Below are positions 1 through 8,847 of a stretch of DNA of 64,000 nucleotides, piece by piece. Source of the DNA: Nitrososphaeria archaeon (GTDB taxonomy: Archaea; Thermoproteota; Nitrososphaeria; Nitrososphaerales; JACAEJ01); NCBI GenBank assembly GCA_029775925.1, contig JARVKB010000004.1:87865-151864 (forward strand), given 5' to 3'. Within the stretch, counting starts at the first letter, position 1. Every line of letters begins with the position of its first letter. The notes beneath the pieces were generated by a model that was not told the origin of the DNA, ran no database searches, and worked only from the letters and a program-made list of their open reading frames with translations. Made by a program: the position numbers and the translations under genes.

Positions 1-3
1 ACT

Positions 4-696
4 TTGCAAATTAAAAAATCATTGACAATGATTCTTGCGGAATCTGCTTTAGAGTTGGTTCCTCATGAAATTCAGAAACATTCATCAGTTATAAAACACG
101 CATTATCAAAAAGAAAGAAAGTTAGCGATATACTGTTAGATAGAAGCTACCATCATTCAGCTATGCTAAAGCTAAAGAATGCTTACAAGAGGGGAAGACC
201 CGACATTGTTCATTTTTCCCTTCTTGAGGCAACTTCTTCCCCCCTCTATATAAAAGGCTTTATGAAAATTTATGTTCACAGTCTAAACGATGAAATAATA
301 GAAATAAAAGATCTGGTTAGGTTGCCAAAGACTTACTTTAGATTCGAAGGGTTGATGGAAAAGTTATTCAAAGAAAGAAAGATTACTTCGCCAAATAATA
401 AAACTTTACTTGAGATAAGGAAGCAATCTTTTAAAGAATTTATTTCTGAGATCGATCCATCTGTTGTTATAGGTCTGTCAAGGTTAGGAGAGAGGAATAG
501 TTTTGAAGGAGTTGCAAAAAAATTGGCAGAGTACGACAGACCTGCTTTCGTTGTTGGAGGTTTTCCGAAAGGTCATTTCTCTAAGAGTATAATGTCAGAA
601 CTTGATAAACTCTACTCTTGCCATGAATTACCTCTTGAGTCTCATTTAGTAATAGCGAGAATTATTTATGAGTTTGAAAAGCAACTGAAGATATAG
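4..696 (+). CDS. nep1: Nep1/Emg1 rRNA pseudouridine N1-methyltransferase
   Basis: SPOUT-class methyltransferase expected to N1-methylate a pseudouridine of 16S rRNA during small-subunit assembly. The 230-residue product shows the family N-terminus (LAESALELVP, residues 11-20) and the cofactor-loop motif GGFPKGHFS near residues 186-194. Its length matches archaeal Nep1 proteins (about 205-230 aa). The start is a TTG right at the window edge; the family N-terminus lies only 10 residues in, so the gene is probably complete, although an upstream start cannot be excluded. It is followed 32 bp later by eS26, so it sits in a ribosome-related cluster. Confidence 0.9.
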   Translation: MQIKKSLTMILAESALELVPHEIQKHSSVIKHALSKRKKVSDILLDRSYHHSAMLKLKNAYKRGRPDIVHFSLLEATSSPLYIKGFMKIYVHSLNDEIIEIKDLVRLPKTYFRFEGLMEKLFKERKITSPNNKTLLEIRKQSFKEFISEIDPSVVIGLSRLGERNSFEGVAKKLAEYDRPAFVVGGFPKGHFSKSIMSELDKLYSCHELPLESHLVIARIIYEFEKQLKI

Positions 697-728
697 AATA
701 GGTCAAGAATCACAAAATTTAAAGCAAT

Positions 729-1031
729 ATGGGGATTAATAATTTTGAGGAAAAGTTGGCAAAGAAAAGGAAAAGCAGAGGAAGAGCGAAGGGCGGTAAA
801 GGAAGATCGGATTATATCCATTGTAGCAACTGTGGCACACTGATTCCTAGAGATAAAGCCAAGAAGTTCACTTCAAGGATTAGCTTAGTAGAACCTTCAT
901 TGGCAAAGGAGTTAAGGGCAGCTGGAACTTATATCGCTGCACCGAAAACTGTAAAGTATTACTGTGTCTCGTGCGCTGTTCACTACGGTCTTGTTAAGGT
1001 AAGAGCAAAAGACGAGCGCCGCTTGTATTAA
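729..1031 (+). CDS. rps26e: Ribosomal protein eS26
   Basis: Small-subunit ribosomal protein eS26 (100 aa), a zinc-binding protein near the mRNA exit/platform region. It has a basic N-terminus (KKRKSRGRAKGGKGR), a CSNC pair near residue 32 and a CVSC pair near residue 80 that together form the zinc site, and the family core CGTLIPRDKAKKF. Among archaea eS26 is largely restricted to TACK/Asgard-type lineages, so it is a useful taxonomic marker. It starts with ATG 32 bp after nep1 and runs in the same direction. Confidence 0.92.
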   Translation: MGINNFEEKLAKKRKSRGRAKGGKGRSDYIHCSNCGTLIPRDKAKKFTSRISLVEPSLAKELRAAGTYIAAPKTVKYYCVSCAVHYGLVKVRAKDERRLY

Positions 1032-1346
1032 TCTTTGCAAAATATCATCCTATATGCTTTCTATAGTCCTTGCTCCATTTTCTGATCGAATATAATACTT
1101 AGGTAATGGTTAGAAATTTTATATGTTTTTGTTCTAAAATTTTTATCTTAGAAAAGAAAAATTTTTCTTATTAATTTATTGTTGATTTATCAAATTCCTT
1201 TTTCAAATTAATAATTTATGATCGAAACGAACAATACCTAAATCTTCATTGTGTTTTTATTACTTTGTTTTAATTATAAAAAGCGTAAAGTTGAAAAGAA
1301 TGTCCTTAAAATCTTTTATATAGGATACAAAATCAGGGTGGACATA
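1032..1346. other. AT-rich intergenic region before rpsL
   Basis: About 315 bp without a recognisable gene. It is very AT-rich, with several A- and T-runs (for example around 1120-1165), and should hold the promoter of the uS12-uS7 pair and the terminator of the nep1-eS26 pair. I see no RNA gene or repeat in it. Confidence 0.5.
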
Positions 1347-1790
1347 TTGTCCAAATCAAAGTCTCCTAGAGGGGAAAACGCTGGAAGAAAGCTGAGGAAG
1401 AAAAGGCAGAAGTTAAGATGGTCTGACAAGTACTACAAGCGTAGGCTATTAATGCTCGATAAGAAAGCAGATCCGCTTGAAGGAGCCCCACAAGCTAGAG
1501 CGATAGTTTTAGAGAAGGTTGGGGTCGAATCTAAGCAACCCAACTCTGCCATAAGAAAATGTGTTCGAGTCCAATTAGTAAAGAATGGTAAGCAGATAAC
1601 AGCTTTCCTTCCTGGAGATGGTGCATTAAACTATGTGGATGAGCATGATGAAGTTTTAATTGAAGGAATAGGTGGTTCTATGGGGAGATCGATGGGAGAC
1701 ATACCTGGAGTAAGATGGAAAGTGTCTATGGTAAATGGAGTCTCTTTAAATATGCTCGTTTTAGGTAAGAAAGAGAAGCCTAGAAGGTAA
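1347..1790 (+). CDS. rpsL: Ribosomal protein uS12
   Basis: Decoding-centre protein of the 30S subunit. The reading frame is open from further upstream (ATG at 1251), but archaeal uS12 begins M-x-KSKSPRG. That fits a TTG start at 1347 and gives 147 aa, the usual archaeal length; GTG at 1338 is an alternative. The signature [21 protein letters not shown] is present, as are [15 protein letters not shown] and a basic KKEKPRR C-terminus. It lies 6 bp upstream of uS7, the conserved rpsL-rpsG order, but tuf and fusA do not follow; EF-2 is 12 kb away. Confidence 0.95.
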   Translation: MSKSKSPRGENAGRKLRKKRQKLRWSDKYYKRRLLMLDKKADPLEGAPQARAIVLEKVGVESKQPNSAIRKCVRVQLVKNGKQITAFLPGDGALNYVDEHDEVLIEGIGGSMGRSMGDIPGVRWKVSMVNGVSLNMLVLGKKEKPRR

Positions 1791-1796
1791 GAAAAA

Positions 1797-2393
1797 TTGA
1801 CTACAGAGAAACTATTATTATTTAGGAAATGGGATTTCAGTGAAGTTAAGGTTAAAGACAAGGGCTTAGAGAGGGTAATTTCTCTTAAGCCTATTATCGT
1901 ACCTACATCAATGGGAAGGCACGAACATCGTAAGTTTGCAAAGGCTGAAGTGAACATAGTAGAGCGTTTAGTTAACAATCTTATGCACTTTGGCAAAAAA
2001 TATGCTAAAAATACAGGAAGGATGGGAGGAAAAAAGGCGAGAGCCATAAATATAGTAAAAGCTGCCTTTGATATAATACACTTAAAGACTGGCGGTAATC
2101 CTATAGAGTATCTTGTTCGTGCTGTAGAGAACGCTTCTCCAAACGAAGACACAACAAGAATAAGTTACGGTGGTGTAGTATACCATATTTCAGTAGATAT
2201 ATCTCCTTTAAGAAGGTTAGATCTTGCCTTGAGATTCATAACAGAAGGGGCGAGAGAAGCAAGTTTCTCTAATCCAAAAACAATAGAGGAGGCTTTGGCA
2301 GACGAGATTATAATGGCTGCAAACAAAGATGTAAATAGTTACTCTATAAAGAAAAAGAACGAACAAGAAAGAATAGCCATGGCATCAAGGTAA
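1797..2393 (+). CDS. rpsG: Ribosomal protein uS7
   Basis: Head protein of the 30S subunit, a primary 16S rRNA binder. The 198-residue archaeal form has an N-terminal extension, then PIIVPTSMGRHEHRKFAK (residues 31-48), NNLMHFGKKYAKNTGRMGGKKARA and the C-terminal SRxEQERIAMASR-like tail (here NEQERIAMASR). It starts with TTG six bases after the uS12 stop, so the two are surely co-transcribed. It ends convergently with uL29, separated by about 40 bp of AT-rich sequence. Confidence 0.95.
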   Translation: MTTEKLLLFRKWDFSEVKVKDKGLERVISLKPIIVPTSMGRHEHRKFAKAEVNIVERLVNNLMHFGKKYAKNTGRMGGKKARAINIVKAAFDIIHLKTGGNPIEYLVRAVENASPNEDTTRISYGGVVYHISVDISPLRRLDLALRFITEGAREASFSNPKTIEEALADEIIMAANKDVNSYSIKKKNEQERIAMASR

Positions 2394-2435
2394 ATGAATT
2401 TTAACTTTATATTAAACCCTTATTATATAATATTC

Positions 2436-2633
2436 TCACTTTCTTTCGTTAATTATAGTAAGAATTCTTGCTATGTTTTTTCTTATAGCTCTAATCTTTC
2501 CTGTCTCTTTTCTTAAAGTGCCTCTCTTTGATGCATTCTTTAACTTAACCAATTCAGCTTTTAATTCAATAAGCTTTTCTTTAAGCTCTTCATCCTTAAG
2601 TTTCCTCAAATCATTGATCTTTAGTTTCGACAT
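2436..2633 (-). CDS. rpmC: Ribosomal protein uL29
   Basis: 65-residue, highly charged helical-hairpin protein of the exit-tunnel rim of the 50S subunit. The pattern LRKLKDEELKEKLIELKAEL near the N-terminus and GKIRAIRKNIARILT near the C-terminus is the family hallmark. Its ATG start lies inside the 3' end of uS3 (overlap about 23 bp), implying translational coupling. It is the last gene of a three-gene uL22-uS3-uL29 unit. The usual following genes (Rpp29, uS17, uL14) are absent here. Confidence 0.92.
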   Translation of the reverse strand: MSKLKINDLRKLKDEELKEKLIELKAELVKLKNASKRGTLRKETGKIRAIRKNIARILTIINERK

Positions 2634-3264
2634 TGACTTTTCCCTCCTTTTCAGGACTTTCTTCAGGCTTCTTTTCTATTATTTCAACTTCAGGAGGTAA
2701 AACATTCTTTAAAGCAATTCTTACCTTTATCCCATAAAGCCCCATCTTGAGCAATACGTGGGTTGTAGCCTCCCTAACGACCTTTAAAGCGGTATCACCA
2801 CTCTTGGGAATAACTCCGGCTCTATACTTCTCATAATGCGCTCTTTCACTTCTTATCTTTCCAGAAATAATTATCTCTGCGCCCATGGCGCCAGCATTCA
2901 TTATAGAGTTCAAAGCCCAGAGAGCAGATCTTCTAAAGGCTCCTCCTCTGACAATGTTTTGAGCTATCCTGTTAGCCATGACCAAAGGATTAAGTTCCGG
3001 AACTTCGACTTCTAAAACTGAGATTTGGGGATTGGGAAAACCAAAATTTTTCTCTATTAAAGAGGATAGCTCTTTAATTCCCATGCCACGTCTTCCTATA
3101 ACTAAACCAGGTCTTGTGACAAAAATTGTTATCCTTGCCCCTATTGGCGTTTTAAAAACATCTACCCCTCCATACCCTGCATCGGCTAGCTCTTTTTGTA
3201 GAAATTCATCTAGCTCAGCATTCTTAGCATAATTTCTCATGATATTTTTTATTGCCGACATCAT
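2611..3264 (-). CDS. rpsC: Ribosomal protein uS3
   Basis: 30S protein at the mRNA entry site. The 217-aa product has the KH type II domain with the GxxG-like RPGLVIGRRGMGIKEL (about residues 51-66) and the C-terminal uS3 domain with GAEIIISGKIRSERA and the YGIKVRI strand. It ends in an acidic/basic tail (EKKPEESPEKEGKVNVETKDQ), as is common in archaeal uS3. It overlaps the uL22 stop by 4 bp and the uL29 start by 23 bp. Confidence 0.95.
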   Translation of the reverse strand: MMSAIKNIMRNYAKNAELDEFLQKELADAGYGGVDVFKTPIGARITIFVTRPGLVIGRRGMGIKELSSLIEKNFGFPNPQISVLEVEVPELNPLVMANRIAQNIVRGGAFRRSALWALNSIMNAGAMGAEIIISGKIRSERAHYEKYRAGVIPKSGDTALKVVREATTHVLLKMGLYGIKVRIALKNVLPPEVEIIEKKPEESPEKEGKVNVETKDQ

Positions 3265-3725
3265 AAAGCCTCCTTACCTACTAATTCTATATGCACTAAA
3301 GTATTGAATTTTGGTGAAGAACGACCATAAGCTCGTGGTATGTACCTTTTAATTTTTACTCCCCTCATAACTGCAGCATGAATTATAATAAGCTTCTCAG
3401 TATCTAATCCCTTAAACTCTGCATTAGTCTCAAGATTCTTAACGACCTTAAGTATTTCTTTTGCTGCCTTCACAGGGTAACCTCCAGCATGGAATTTAAA
3501 TTGAGAATTTATGTGTGGTACTTCTTTCTTATACCTTCTAAAAGGTACTGTCTGTCTCTTATTTATAACGTCTTCTAAGAATTTTTTAGCTTTAGTTAAG
3601 CTCATGCCTTTAATTAAAGCACAGATTTCTCTAGCCTTTTTTGGAGATACATCCACCTCTCTCCCGCTAGCTCTAACTTGTGTGAGTGGATCGTAACCTA
3701 TGAAGCTATATTTGAATGCAGGCAA
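3261..3725 (-). CDS. rplV: Ribosomal protein uL22
   Basis: 50S exit-tunnel protein in its archaeal 154-aa form. It has an N-terminal ASGREVDVSPKKAREICALIKGMSL segment and the C-terminal beta-hairpin IKRYIPRAYGRSSPKFNTLVHIELV that lines the tunnel. It is the first gene of the uL22-uS3-uL29 unit. Immediately upstream (82 bp) is a divergently transcribed membrane regulator, so uS19 and uL2, which normally precede uL22, are missing. Confidence 0.95.
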   Translation of the reverse strand: MPAFKYSFIGYDPLTQVRASGREVDVSPKKAREICALIKGMSLTKAKKFLEDVINKRQTVPFRRYKKEVPHINSQFKFHAGGYPVKAAKEILKVVKNLETNAEFKGLDTEKLIIIHAAVMRGVKIKRYIPRAYGRSSPKFNTLVHIELVGKEAL

Positions 3726-3807
3726 GGGACGTTAACCTATCTAAACTGGGTCGTATATCGTATAAGATAAATACTTTGCTTTAAAAAGTTTTAAAGAAAG
3801 AGCGCCA

Positions 3808-4566
3808 TTGAGGGATGACAAGCTCTCCGAGATAACAAATAGCCCCGCAAGAGTTAGAATCCTTGAAATAATCGGGGAGAAGGGGAGCGTAAGCTTCACA
3901 GAAATAAAACGCGAGACAGGATTAAGTACAGGCTCGATTTATTATCATCTTTACTACCTTAAGGATTATGTGGCTAGAGACGCTGATAGAAGATATAGCT
4001 TAACCGAGAGAGGCAAGCGCTTATTAGAGAAGATGGGCATGAAAACTTTGGTAAAAGAGGAAATAAGCCTTGCTGCAAAATTTCTTTCCATTATAACTCT
4101 TGCACCCATTCTCAAACGTACAACACAATCAAAGCAGAGTTGTGTTACCACAATAATATTAGCCTTAGCTTTTGGTTCAATCGCAAACCTATACTCAGCT
4201 TCAAATCAGTTCCTATTATCGGTACCAGGCAAAGATATAATTGACCCTATAGTATCAACAATCGTAACAGGATGGTTGTTGACTTTTATCCTTGCCGAGT
4301 TATTCTCATTTGTTGCAACAGAAGTAAAGATCGGAGGAGAGTTGGAGCTTTTCACCACAATAGCTTTAAGCTTTATACCTCTCTACATATATTCTTATGT
4401 CTCAAATTTTCAATATTCAAGTAGTGTTCTTGTTCCCATGCAAATTTGGAGTGCTATACTTCTTGCAGGAGGTTTGAATATATCTAAAGGAGTTAAGTTA
4501 ACTTACTCATTTATCTTCAGCCTTATAGTGCTTTACTTATCAATTTACATATGGTTTACAATATGA
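3808..4566 (+). CDS. Winged-helix/multi-TM membrane protein
   Basis: Two-part protein of 252 aa. Residues 1-75 form a winged helix-turn-helix of the ArsR/PadR type (SPARVRILEIIGEKGSVSFTEI, then TGSIYYHLYYLKDYV and DADRRYSLTERG as the wing). Residues 110-250 contain about five hydrophobic segments resembling Yip1-type membrane domains. It starts with TTG at 3808. The design suggests a membrane-bound transcription regulator; the ligand is unknown. It is divergent from uL22 and has no obvious operon partner. Confidence 0.7.
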   Translation: MRDDKLSEITNSPARVRILEIIGEKGSVSFTEIKRETGLSTGSIYYHLYYLKDYVARDADRRYSLTERGKRLLEKMGMKTLVKEEISLAAKFLSIITLAPILKRTTQSKQSCVTTIILALAFGSIANLYSASNQFLLSVPGKDIIDPIVSTIVTGWLLTFILAELFSFVATEVKIGGELELFTTIALSFIPLYIYSYVSNFQYSSSVLVPMQIWSAILLAGGLNISKGVKLTYSFIFSLIVLYLSIYIWFTI

Positions 4567-4788
4567 AAAATTAAGTATTAAAAATGTCAGTTTCTATATT
4601 TAGTTATCGAATGGATAATTTTTTGATCATACCAAGCAACAAAGGGCTACTTTGAACTATAAAGAAAAAAATTAAACTCGTTCTTCTTTTATTTCAATTT
4701 ACTCTACTTTTGCGTTTATAAGGAAAACGATGCTTTACCCAATCCTAAAGCCAAACATTAATTTAGTCCGTGTCCGTCATCAGTCATT
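4567..4788. other. Intergenic region
   Basis: About 220 bp of AT-rich sequence between the membrane regulator and nnrDE. No conserved RNA, repeat or plausible small gene was recognised; it presumably carries the nnrDE promoter. Confidence 0.4.
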
Positions 4789-6330
4789 ATGGATACTATA
4801 ACGCCAGAAGAGATGAGCATAGCAGATGAGAATTCAGAATATTTAGGAGTACCTAGATTACTCTTAATGGAAAATGCAGGAAGAGCGATATCAGATTTTG
4901 TAAAAGGAAGGTTAAAGAAGAATCAAAAAAATAAAGTAGTGATAGTGGCTGGAACTGGGAATAATGGTGGGGATGGTTTAGTATGTGCAAGGCATCTTGC
5001 CGGTCAAGCAGATGTTATGATTATCTTATTAGGGAGAGCAGAGGAAATTAAGACAGAAGAAGCAGCAAAGAACTGGCAAATTATAGAAAATATGATTCTT
5101 AATGTTCGATACGCTCAGTCTCCTGATATTCAATCTTTGATGAATCTAAGAAGTGAGATAGAAGATGCAGATATAATAATTGACGCTATATTTGGTACAG
5201 GTATAAAAGGCAAAATAGGAGAACCCTTCTCATCAGCTATAGATATAATAAACTCATCAAAAGGCTTCAAGATAGCCATCGATGTGCCATCGGGATTAGA
5301 TCCTCTAACAGGAGATGTCCATGATAAGTCTGTGAGGGCAGATGTTACATTAACTTTACATAAAATGAAACCAGGACTGATTAATAAAAAAGAAATAACT
5401 GGTAATGTCATGATCGCTCCAATAGGAATGCCTCCTGAGGCTGAAATATTAGCAGGTCCTGGCGATGTGCGCTATTCTATGAAGCCGAGGAGTAAATACT
5501 CAAAAAAAGGAGACTTTGGGCGCTTATTAATAGTGGGAGGCAGTAAAGAATACTCTGGAGCACCAACCCTGGCCGCTCTAGCGGCACTTCGTACCGGGAT
5601 CGATATAGTCATAATAGCATCGCCAAAGAGTGTTGCCGATGTAATAAGATCCTTCTCCCCAAATCTAATAGTAACAAAGCTTAAGGATGATTATCTAACA
5701 TCAAAAGACATCCCAGAGTTAAAGAGTTTGGCAGAAAGATGCACGAGTATACTAGTAGGTCCAGGGCTTGGGTTAGAAGAAGAAACAAAGATAGCCGTTC
5801 TGAGCTTCATGAAAGAAACAGGAAAGGATAAGCCAATGTTAGTTGATGCAGACGCTTTGAAGGCTTTATCAGAAGAGCCTACATGCTTAAAGAATTATCC
5901 AACAATAATAACACCTCACGCAGGAGAATTTGAAATCGTAACTCATAGCAAAATAGCACCGCCAGAAAAGCTCAAGGACAGGATAGAGCAAGTGTTGAGA
6001 GAAGCAAAGAAAATGGGTTTAACCATATTATTAAAAGCACATACAGACATAATATCTAATGGAGTTAATTACAAAATAAATTTGACAGGAAATCCTGGAA
6101 TGACGGTTGGTGGCACTGGAGATGTGCTCTCAGGAATAGCTGCTACTTTGTTAGCTTGGGGAATAAAACCATTTAGAGCTGCTTGTGCTGCTGCGTTTAT
6201 ATCTGGATTTGCAGGAGATTTGGCAGTAAAAGATAAGGGTTACCATATAGTTGCTACTGATGTTATTAATAATATTCATAAGGTGTTGAAAAAATTTGAT
6301 ACACCTTTATTTACTATTAAAAAAACTTAA
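4789..6330 (+). CDS. nnrDE: Bifunctional NAD(P)HX epimerase / ADP- or ATP-dependent dehydratase
   Basis: Metabolite-repair enzyme of 513 aa that epimerises and dehydrates damaged NAD(P)H hydrates. Residues 1-215 form the YjeF_N epimerase domain (RLLLMENAGRAISD, then VIVAGTGNNGGDGLVCARHL and AIDVPSGLDPLTGD). Residues 225-505 form the ribokinase-like dehydratase (DFGRLLIVGGSKEYSGAPTLAALAAL, GPGLG, and GNPGMTVGGTGDVLSGIAATLLAWG with the catalytic Asp). Length and domain order match the fused YjeF family. Its neighbour 17 bp downstream is an M50-like protease gene in the same direction. Confidence 0.93.
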   Translation: MDTITPEEMSIADENSEYLGVPRLLLMENAGRAISDFVKGRLKKNQKNKVVIVAGTGNNGGDGLVCARHLAGQADVMIILLGRAEEIKTEEAAKNWQIIENMILNVRYAQSPDIQSLMNLRSEIEDADIIIDAIFGTGIKGKIGEPFSSAIDIINSSKGFKIAIDVPSGLDPLTGDVHDKSVRADVTLTLHKMKPGLINKKEITGNVMIAPIGMPPEAEILAGPGDVRYSMKPRSKYSKKGDFGRLLIVGGSKEYSGAPTLAALAALRTGIDIVIIASPKSVADVIRSFSPNLIVTKLKDDYLTSKDIPELKSLAERCTSILVGPGLGLEEETKIAVLSFMKETGKDKPMLVDADALKALSEEPTCLKNYPTIITPHAGEFEIVTHSKIAPPEKLKDRIEQVLREAKKMGLTILLKAHTDIISNGVNYKINLTGNPGMTVGGTGDVLSGIAATLLAWGIKPFRAACAAAFISGFAGDLAVKDKGYHIVATDVINNIHKVLKKFDTPLFTIKKT

Positions 6331-6347
6331 AACACCTTTCCATAAAG

Positions 6348-6980
6348 ATGGTTTTGATTAAAATGAATTTTACAAGAAATGGGACTTTTAGCTGGATAGA
6401 ATTTAAGCATTTGATAATCGCATGGCTTATAATTGGATTATCTTTTTCCATAGCTATATCAAGACCTTTAGATTTTAATCATTTACCGGCTTTCCTAGAA
6501 ATATACATGATCTCCTTATTAACAATAGGCATTGGATTTGTTGGACATGAATTAACTCATAAATTCGTAGCTCAAAGGTATGGGTGTTTAGCAGAGTTTA
6601 GGATATGGCCTTTAGGATTAATACTCGCATTATTTTTTGCACTTTTCTTAGGAGTAGTATTTGCAGCTCCAGGAGCAGTTTATATTATGCCATCCTCATA
6701 CGGTTTAGGTTCGTTTATCACTGATAAAGAGAACGGGATAATAGCTCTATCAGGTTCACTTGCAAACTTTCTCTTTGCCATATTTTTCTTCACCCTTACT
6801 TTTTATGGAGGGATATTATACAAGATAGGATCCATAGGATTTTTCATTAACCTTTTTCTAGCAGCTTTTAACATGATACCCTTTCCACCTATAGATGGCC
6901 ATAAAGTATTCATTTGGAATAAAGTAATTTGGGCCATAGTGGCCATACCATTATGGCTTATGGTTCTTATATTGATGTAA
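6348..6980 (+). CDS. M50/site-2-protease-like membrane metalloprotease
   Basis: Polytopic membrane protein of 210 aa with a zinc-protease motif HELTH (residues 67-71) inside a hydrophobic helix and a C-terminal NMIPFPPIDGHKVF segment (about 176-189) supplying the third zinc ligand, the M50 layout. No PDZ or CBS domain is attached. The first ATG is at 6348; the second (MNFTRNG, 6363) is equally possible. It probably cleaves a membrane-spanning substrate; the target is unknown. It follows nnrDE by 17 bp. Confidence 0.8.
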   Translation: MVLIKMNFTRNGTFSWIEFKHLIIAWLIIGLSFSIAISRPLDFNHLPAFLEIYMISLLTIGIGFVGHELTHKFVAQRYGCLAEFRIWPLGLILALFFALFLGVVFAAPGAVYIMPSSYGLGSFITDKENGIIALSGSLANFLFAIFFFTLTFYGGILYKIGSIGFFINLFLAAFNMIPFPPIDGHKVFIWNKVIWAIVAIPLWLMVLILM

Positions 6981-7062
6981 GAGGTGATAAGTATGACTTT
7001 TAGCTCTAAAATATTTTTACCTTTCGTAAATTATCTTTATCCTAAATGTATAAAGTTAGTGA

Positions 7063-7737
7063 ATGTTTACTTTTTCAAGGCTAGAAATGACTGACTTTAC
7101 AAGAAAGTGGGTAAGAAACGACTCCACAAATTTTAAGGATAAAATAATAGATACTATTAAATCTAAAGAATTCATAAAGCCCTTAATAGAGAATACTATG
7201 AGGCAAATCCAAATTCAGATGGCTAAGCTTGATTCTTCTTGTGTCAGGCTTAGGGAAAGAGGTATAACTATCTTTAACAAAATTGTTTTAGCAATTCAAA
7301 AACAAGATATGCAACATGCTTCTATATTCGCGAACGAATTAGCAGAGGTCAGAAAGATGGACAAAATGGTCACTCAAGCCAAACTTGCTTTGGAGCAGAT
7401 AATGATGAGACTCGATACAGCTAAGGACTTAGGCGACATAGTTATTGCATTAAAACCTGCAATTTATGCAGCAAAAAACATTAAATCAGATCTCTCAAAA
7501 ATAACTCCTGAAGCTGAGAAGAATATTGAAGAGATTAGTAATCTTCTTAATGAAATTGTGACAAGTGTTAGTCAAACCGATTTAGAGCGGATAAGCTTTG
7601 AAGCTGCAAATCAAGACGCTGAAAAGATAATTGCAGAAGCATCAATAGTAGCTGAACAAAAGGTTAAGGAAACATTCCCTGAACTTCCTAAGTCCCTTGC
7701 TCAGATAATAAGTGAAAAAATATCAGAAACAGCTTAA
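7063..7737 (+). CDS. cdvB: CdvB-like ESCRT-III (Snf7) protein
   Basis: Archaeal ESCRT-III homologue (about 217-224 aa) for membrane constriction and cell division. It is a long, charged all-helical protein: basic amphipathic N-terminus (FTRKWVRNDS), helices with MRQIQIQMAKLDSSCVRLRERG and FANELAEVRKMDKMVTQAKLALEQI typical of the Snf7 core, then an acidic C-terminal helix. No winged-helix (CdvA-binding) C-terminus is visible, so it is a short paralogue type. ATG at 7087 (MTDFTRKW) has AAGG spaced 6 bases upstream and may be the true start. cdvA and cdvC are not in the window. Confidence 0.82.
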   Translation: MFTFSRLEMTDFTRKWVRNDSTNFKDKIIDTIKSKEFIKPLIENTMRQIQIQMAKLDSSCVRLRERGITIFNKIVLAIQKQDMQHASIFANELAEVRKMDKMVTQAKLALEQIMMRLDTAKDLGDIVIALKPAIYAAKNIKSDLSKITPEAEKNIEEISNLLNEIVTSVSQTDLERISFEAANQDAEKIIAEASIVAEQKVKETFPELPKSLAQIISEKISETA

Positions 7738-7769
7738 TAGTTGAGATTTAATTCAAATAATAATAAAAT

Positions 7770-8060
7770 TTACTCTAAATTAATTAACCTTCCATATTTC
7801 CCTACATTAAGTTTCAATTCTCCTCTAAAGCTATTTGTATAACCATTCTCTATTCTTACTCTGGAACCTAATTGAACCTTACTTATATCATCATCCCAAA
7901 GTGATAATTTTACTGTTCCAGAAGCATCCTGTAAAATACAGTCAACGACCCTTGCCTTTTGTCCACTCCTTAATGTAACGGTTCTAGGTTCTGGAATCTC
8001 CAATATGATACCTTCTACATTAACTTTTCTCATACCGTCTTTTAGTTCACTTATCTTCAT
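7770..8060 (-). CDS. OB-fold nucleic-acid-binding protein (SSB/RPA-like)
   Basis: 96-residue single OB-fold protein of the archaeal single-stranded-DNA-binding / SOSS-B type. It runs VNVEGIILEIPEPRTVTLRSGQKARVVDCILQDASGTVKLSLWDD, then GSRVRIENGYTNSFRGELKLNVGKYGRLINL, the standard five-strand pattern with the conserved SGT(V)KLSLWDD core. There is no C-terminal acidic tail or zinc finger, so it could act in RNA or DNA metabolism. It ends convergently with cdvB (32 bp gap). Confidence 0.8.
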   Translation of the reverse strand: MKISELKDGMRKVNVEGIILEIPEPRTVTLRSGQKARVVDCILQDASGTVKLSLWDDDISKVQLGSRVRIENGYTNSFRGELKLNVGKYGRLINLE

Positions 8061-8119
8061 TTATTTCCAAATTTTGTTATAAAGATGCCATATATAACTT
8101 TGAGCTTTTAAGTGAAGAT

Positions 8120-8746
8120 TTAGTCTATAAGAACAAGACCTGTTAAAGTTATTTTATCACGTGGAGCGAAAGTAGCCTCTAATCCTGCTTTTTTAACAGT
8201 AGCATAAACATCTATTCCGACCGATTCCATACTCGGTCTAGCTTCAAAAGGATGCTTACAAGGCATATTTGGATTACATTTTTCACAGAGCCTACATGAA
8301 GTCGCTATAAGACCTGTAGCAAAATAGTATCCCCGTTTGAAAGCTTCTTTCTCAACAATGTTAACTATATTGTGCAAATGCCTCCAAGCTTCATTAATAT
8401 AGTTTTCCAACTTATCGCCCATTTTCTTAAATAGATCGGGCAAAGTTATATAATCGCTTTTTATGCTTTTTGCCAATTCTTCTGGGTAAGGAAACTCGAA
8501 CTGGATAATTAGTGCGTATCTGTATTTTTGAAGATATTTAGAAAATTCTTCCGGCGGTGGAGTAAAGGGAGGGCACATTAAACATTGTCCATACCAATGG
8601 CATGGCGGATATTTACATTTTAGTAAAACTCTCTCATCAACAATTACTTGCTTAGTCTTGATGATCTTTGCATCACTCGCCCCATTTTTAATAGCTAATT
8701 CACATAACTCTTTTGCATCGGATCTTAACTTCTGCAAATTTGACAC
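8120..8746 (-). CDS. DUF2284 cysteine-rich metal-binding protein
   Basis: 208-aa protein with two cysteine clusters: CKYPPCHWYGQCLMCPPFTPP (about residues 44-64) and TSCRLCEKCNPNMPCKHP (about 148-165). The C-rich knuckles with CPP and SCRLCEKC are the hallmark of the DUF2284 family, predicted to bind zinc or an Fe-S cluster. DUF2284 proteins are often found near corrinoid or methyltransferase genes in anaerobes, but here the neighbours are unrelated. Enzymatic function is unknown. Confidence 0.8.
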   Translation of the reverse strand: MSNLQKLRSDAKELCELAIKNGASDAKIIKTKQVIVDERVLLKCKYPPCHWYGQCLMCPPFTPPPEEFSKYLQKYRYALIIQFEFPYPEELAKSIKSDYITLPDLFKKMGDKLENYINEAWRHLHNIVNIVEKEAFKRGYYFATGLIATSCRLCEKCNPNMPCKHPFEARPSMESVGIDVYATVKKAGLEATFAPRDKITLTGLVLID

Positions 8747-8847
8747 ATTCTCACTATAAATTTTTATTATGTCTAAATTTAAAAGAATTACTAAGAATGA
8801 GAATCCAAAACCTTACGCTTAAATCCTTAATTTTCAACTAATCTGAC

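Noticed and set aside
1631..2152. 173-codon minus-strand open frame across uS12/uS7
   Set aside because: Antisense shadow of two certain ribosomal protein genes; the translation has no family features.
6993..7094. 33-codon frame with GAGGTGA upstream, overlapping the cdvB start
   Set aside because: Good ribosome-binding sequence, but the peptide is short, has no recognisable features and overlaps the cdvB start; may only be a leader.
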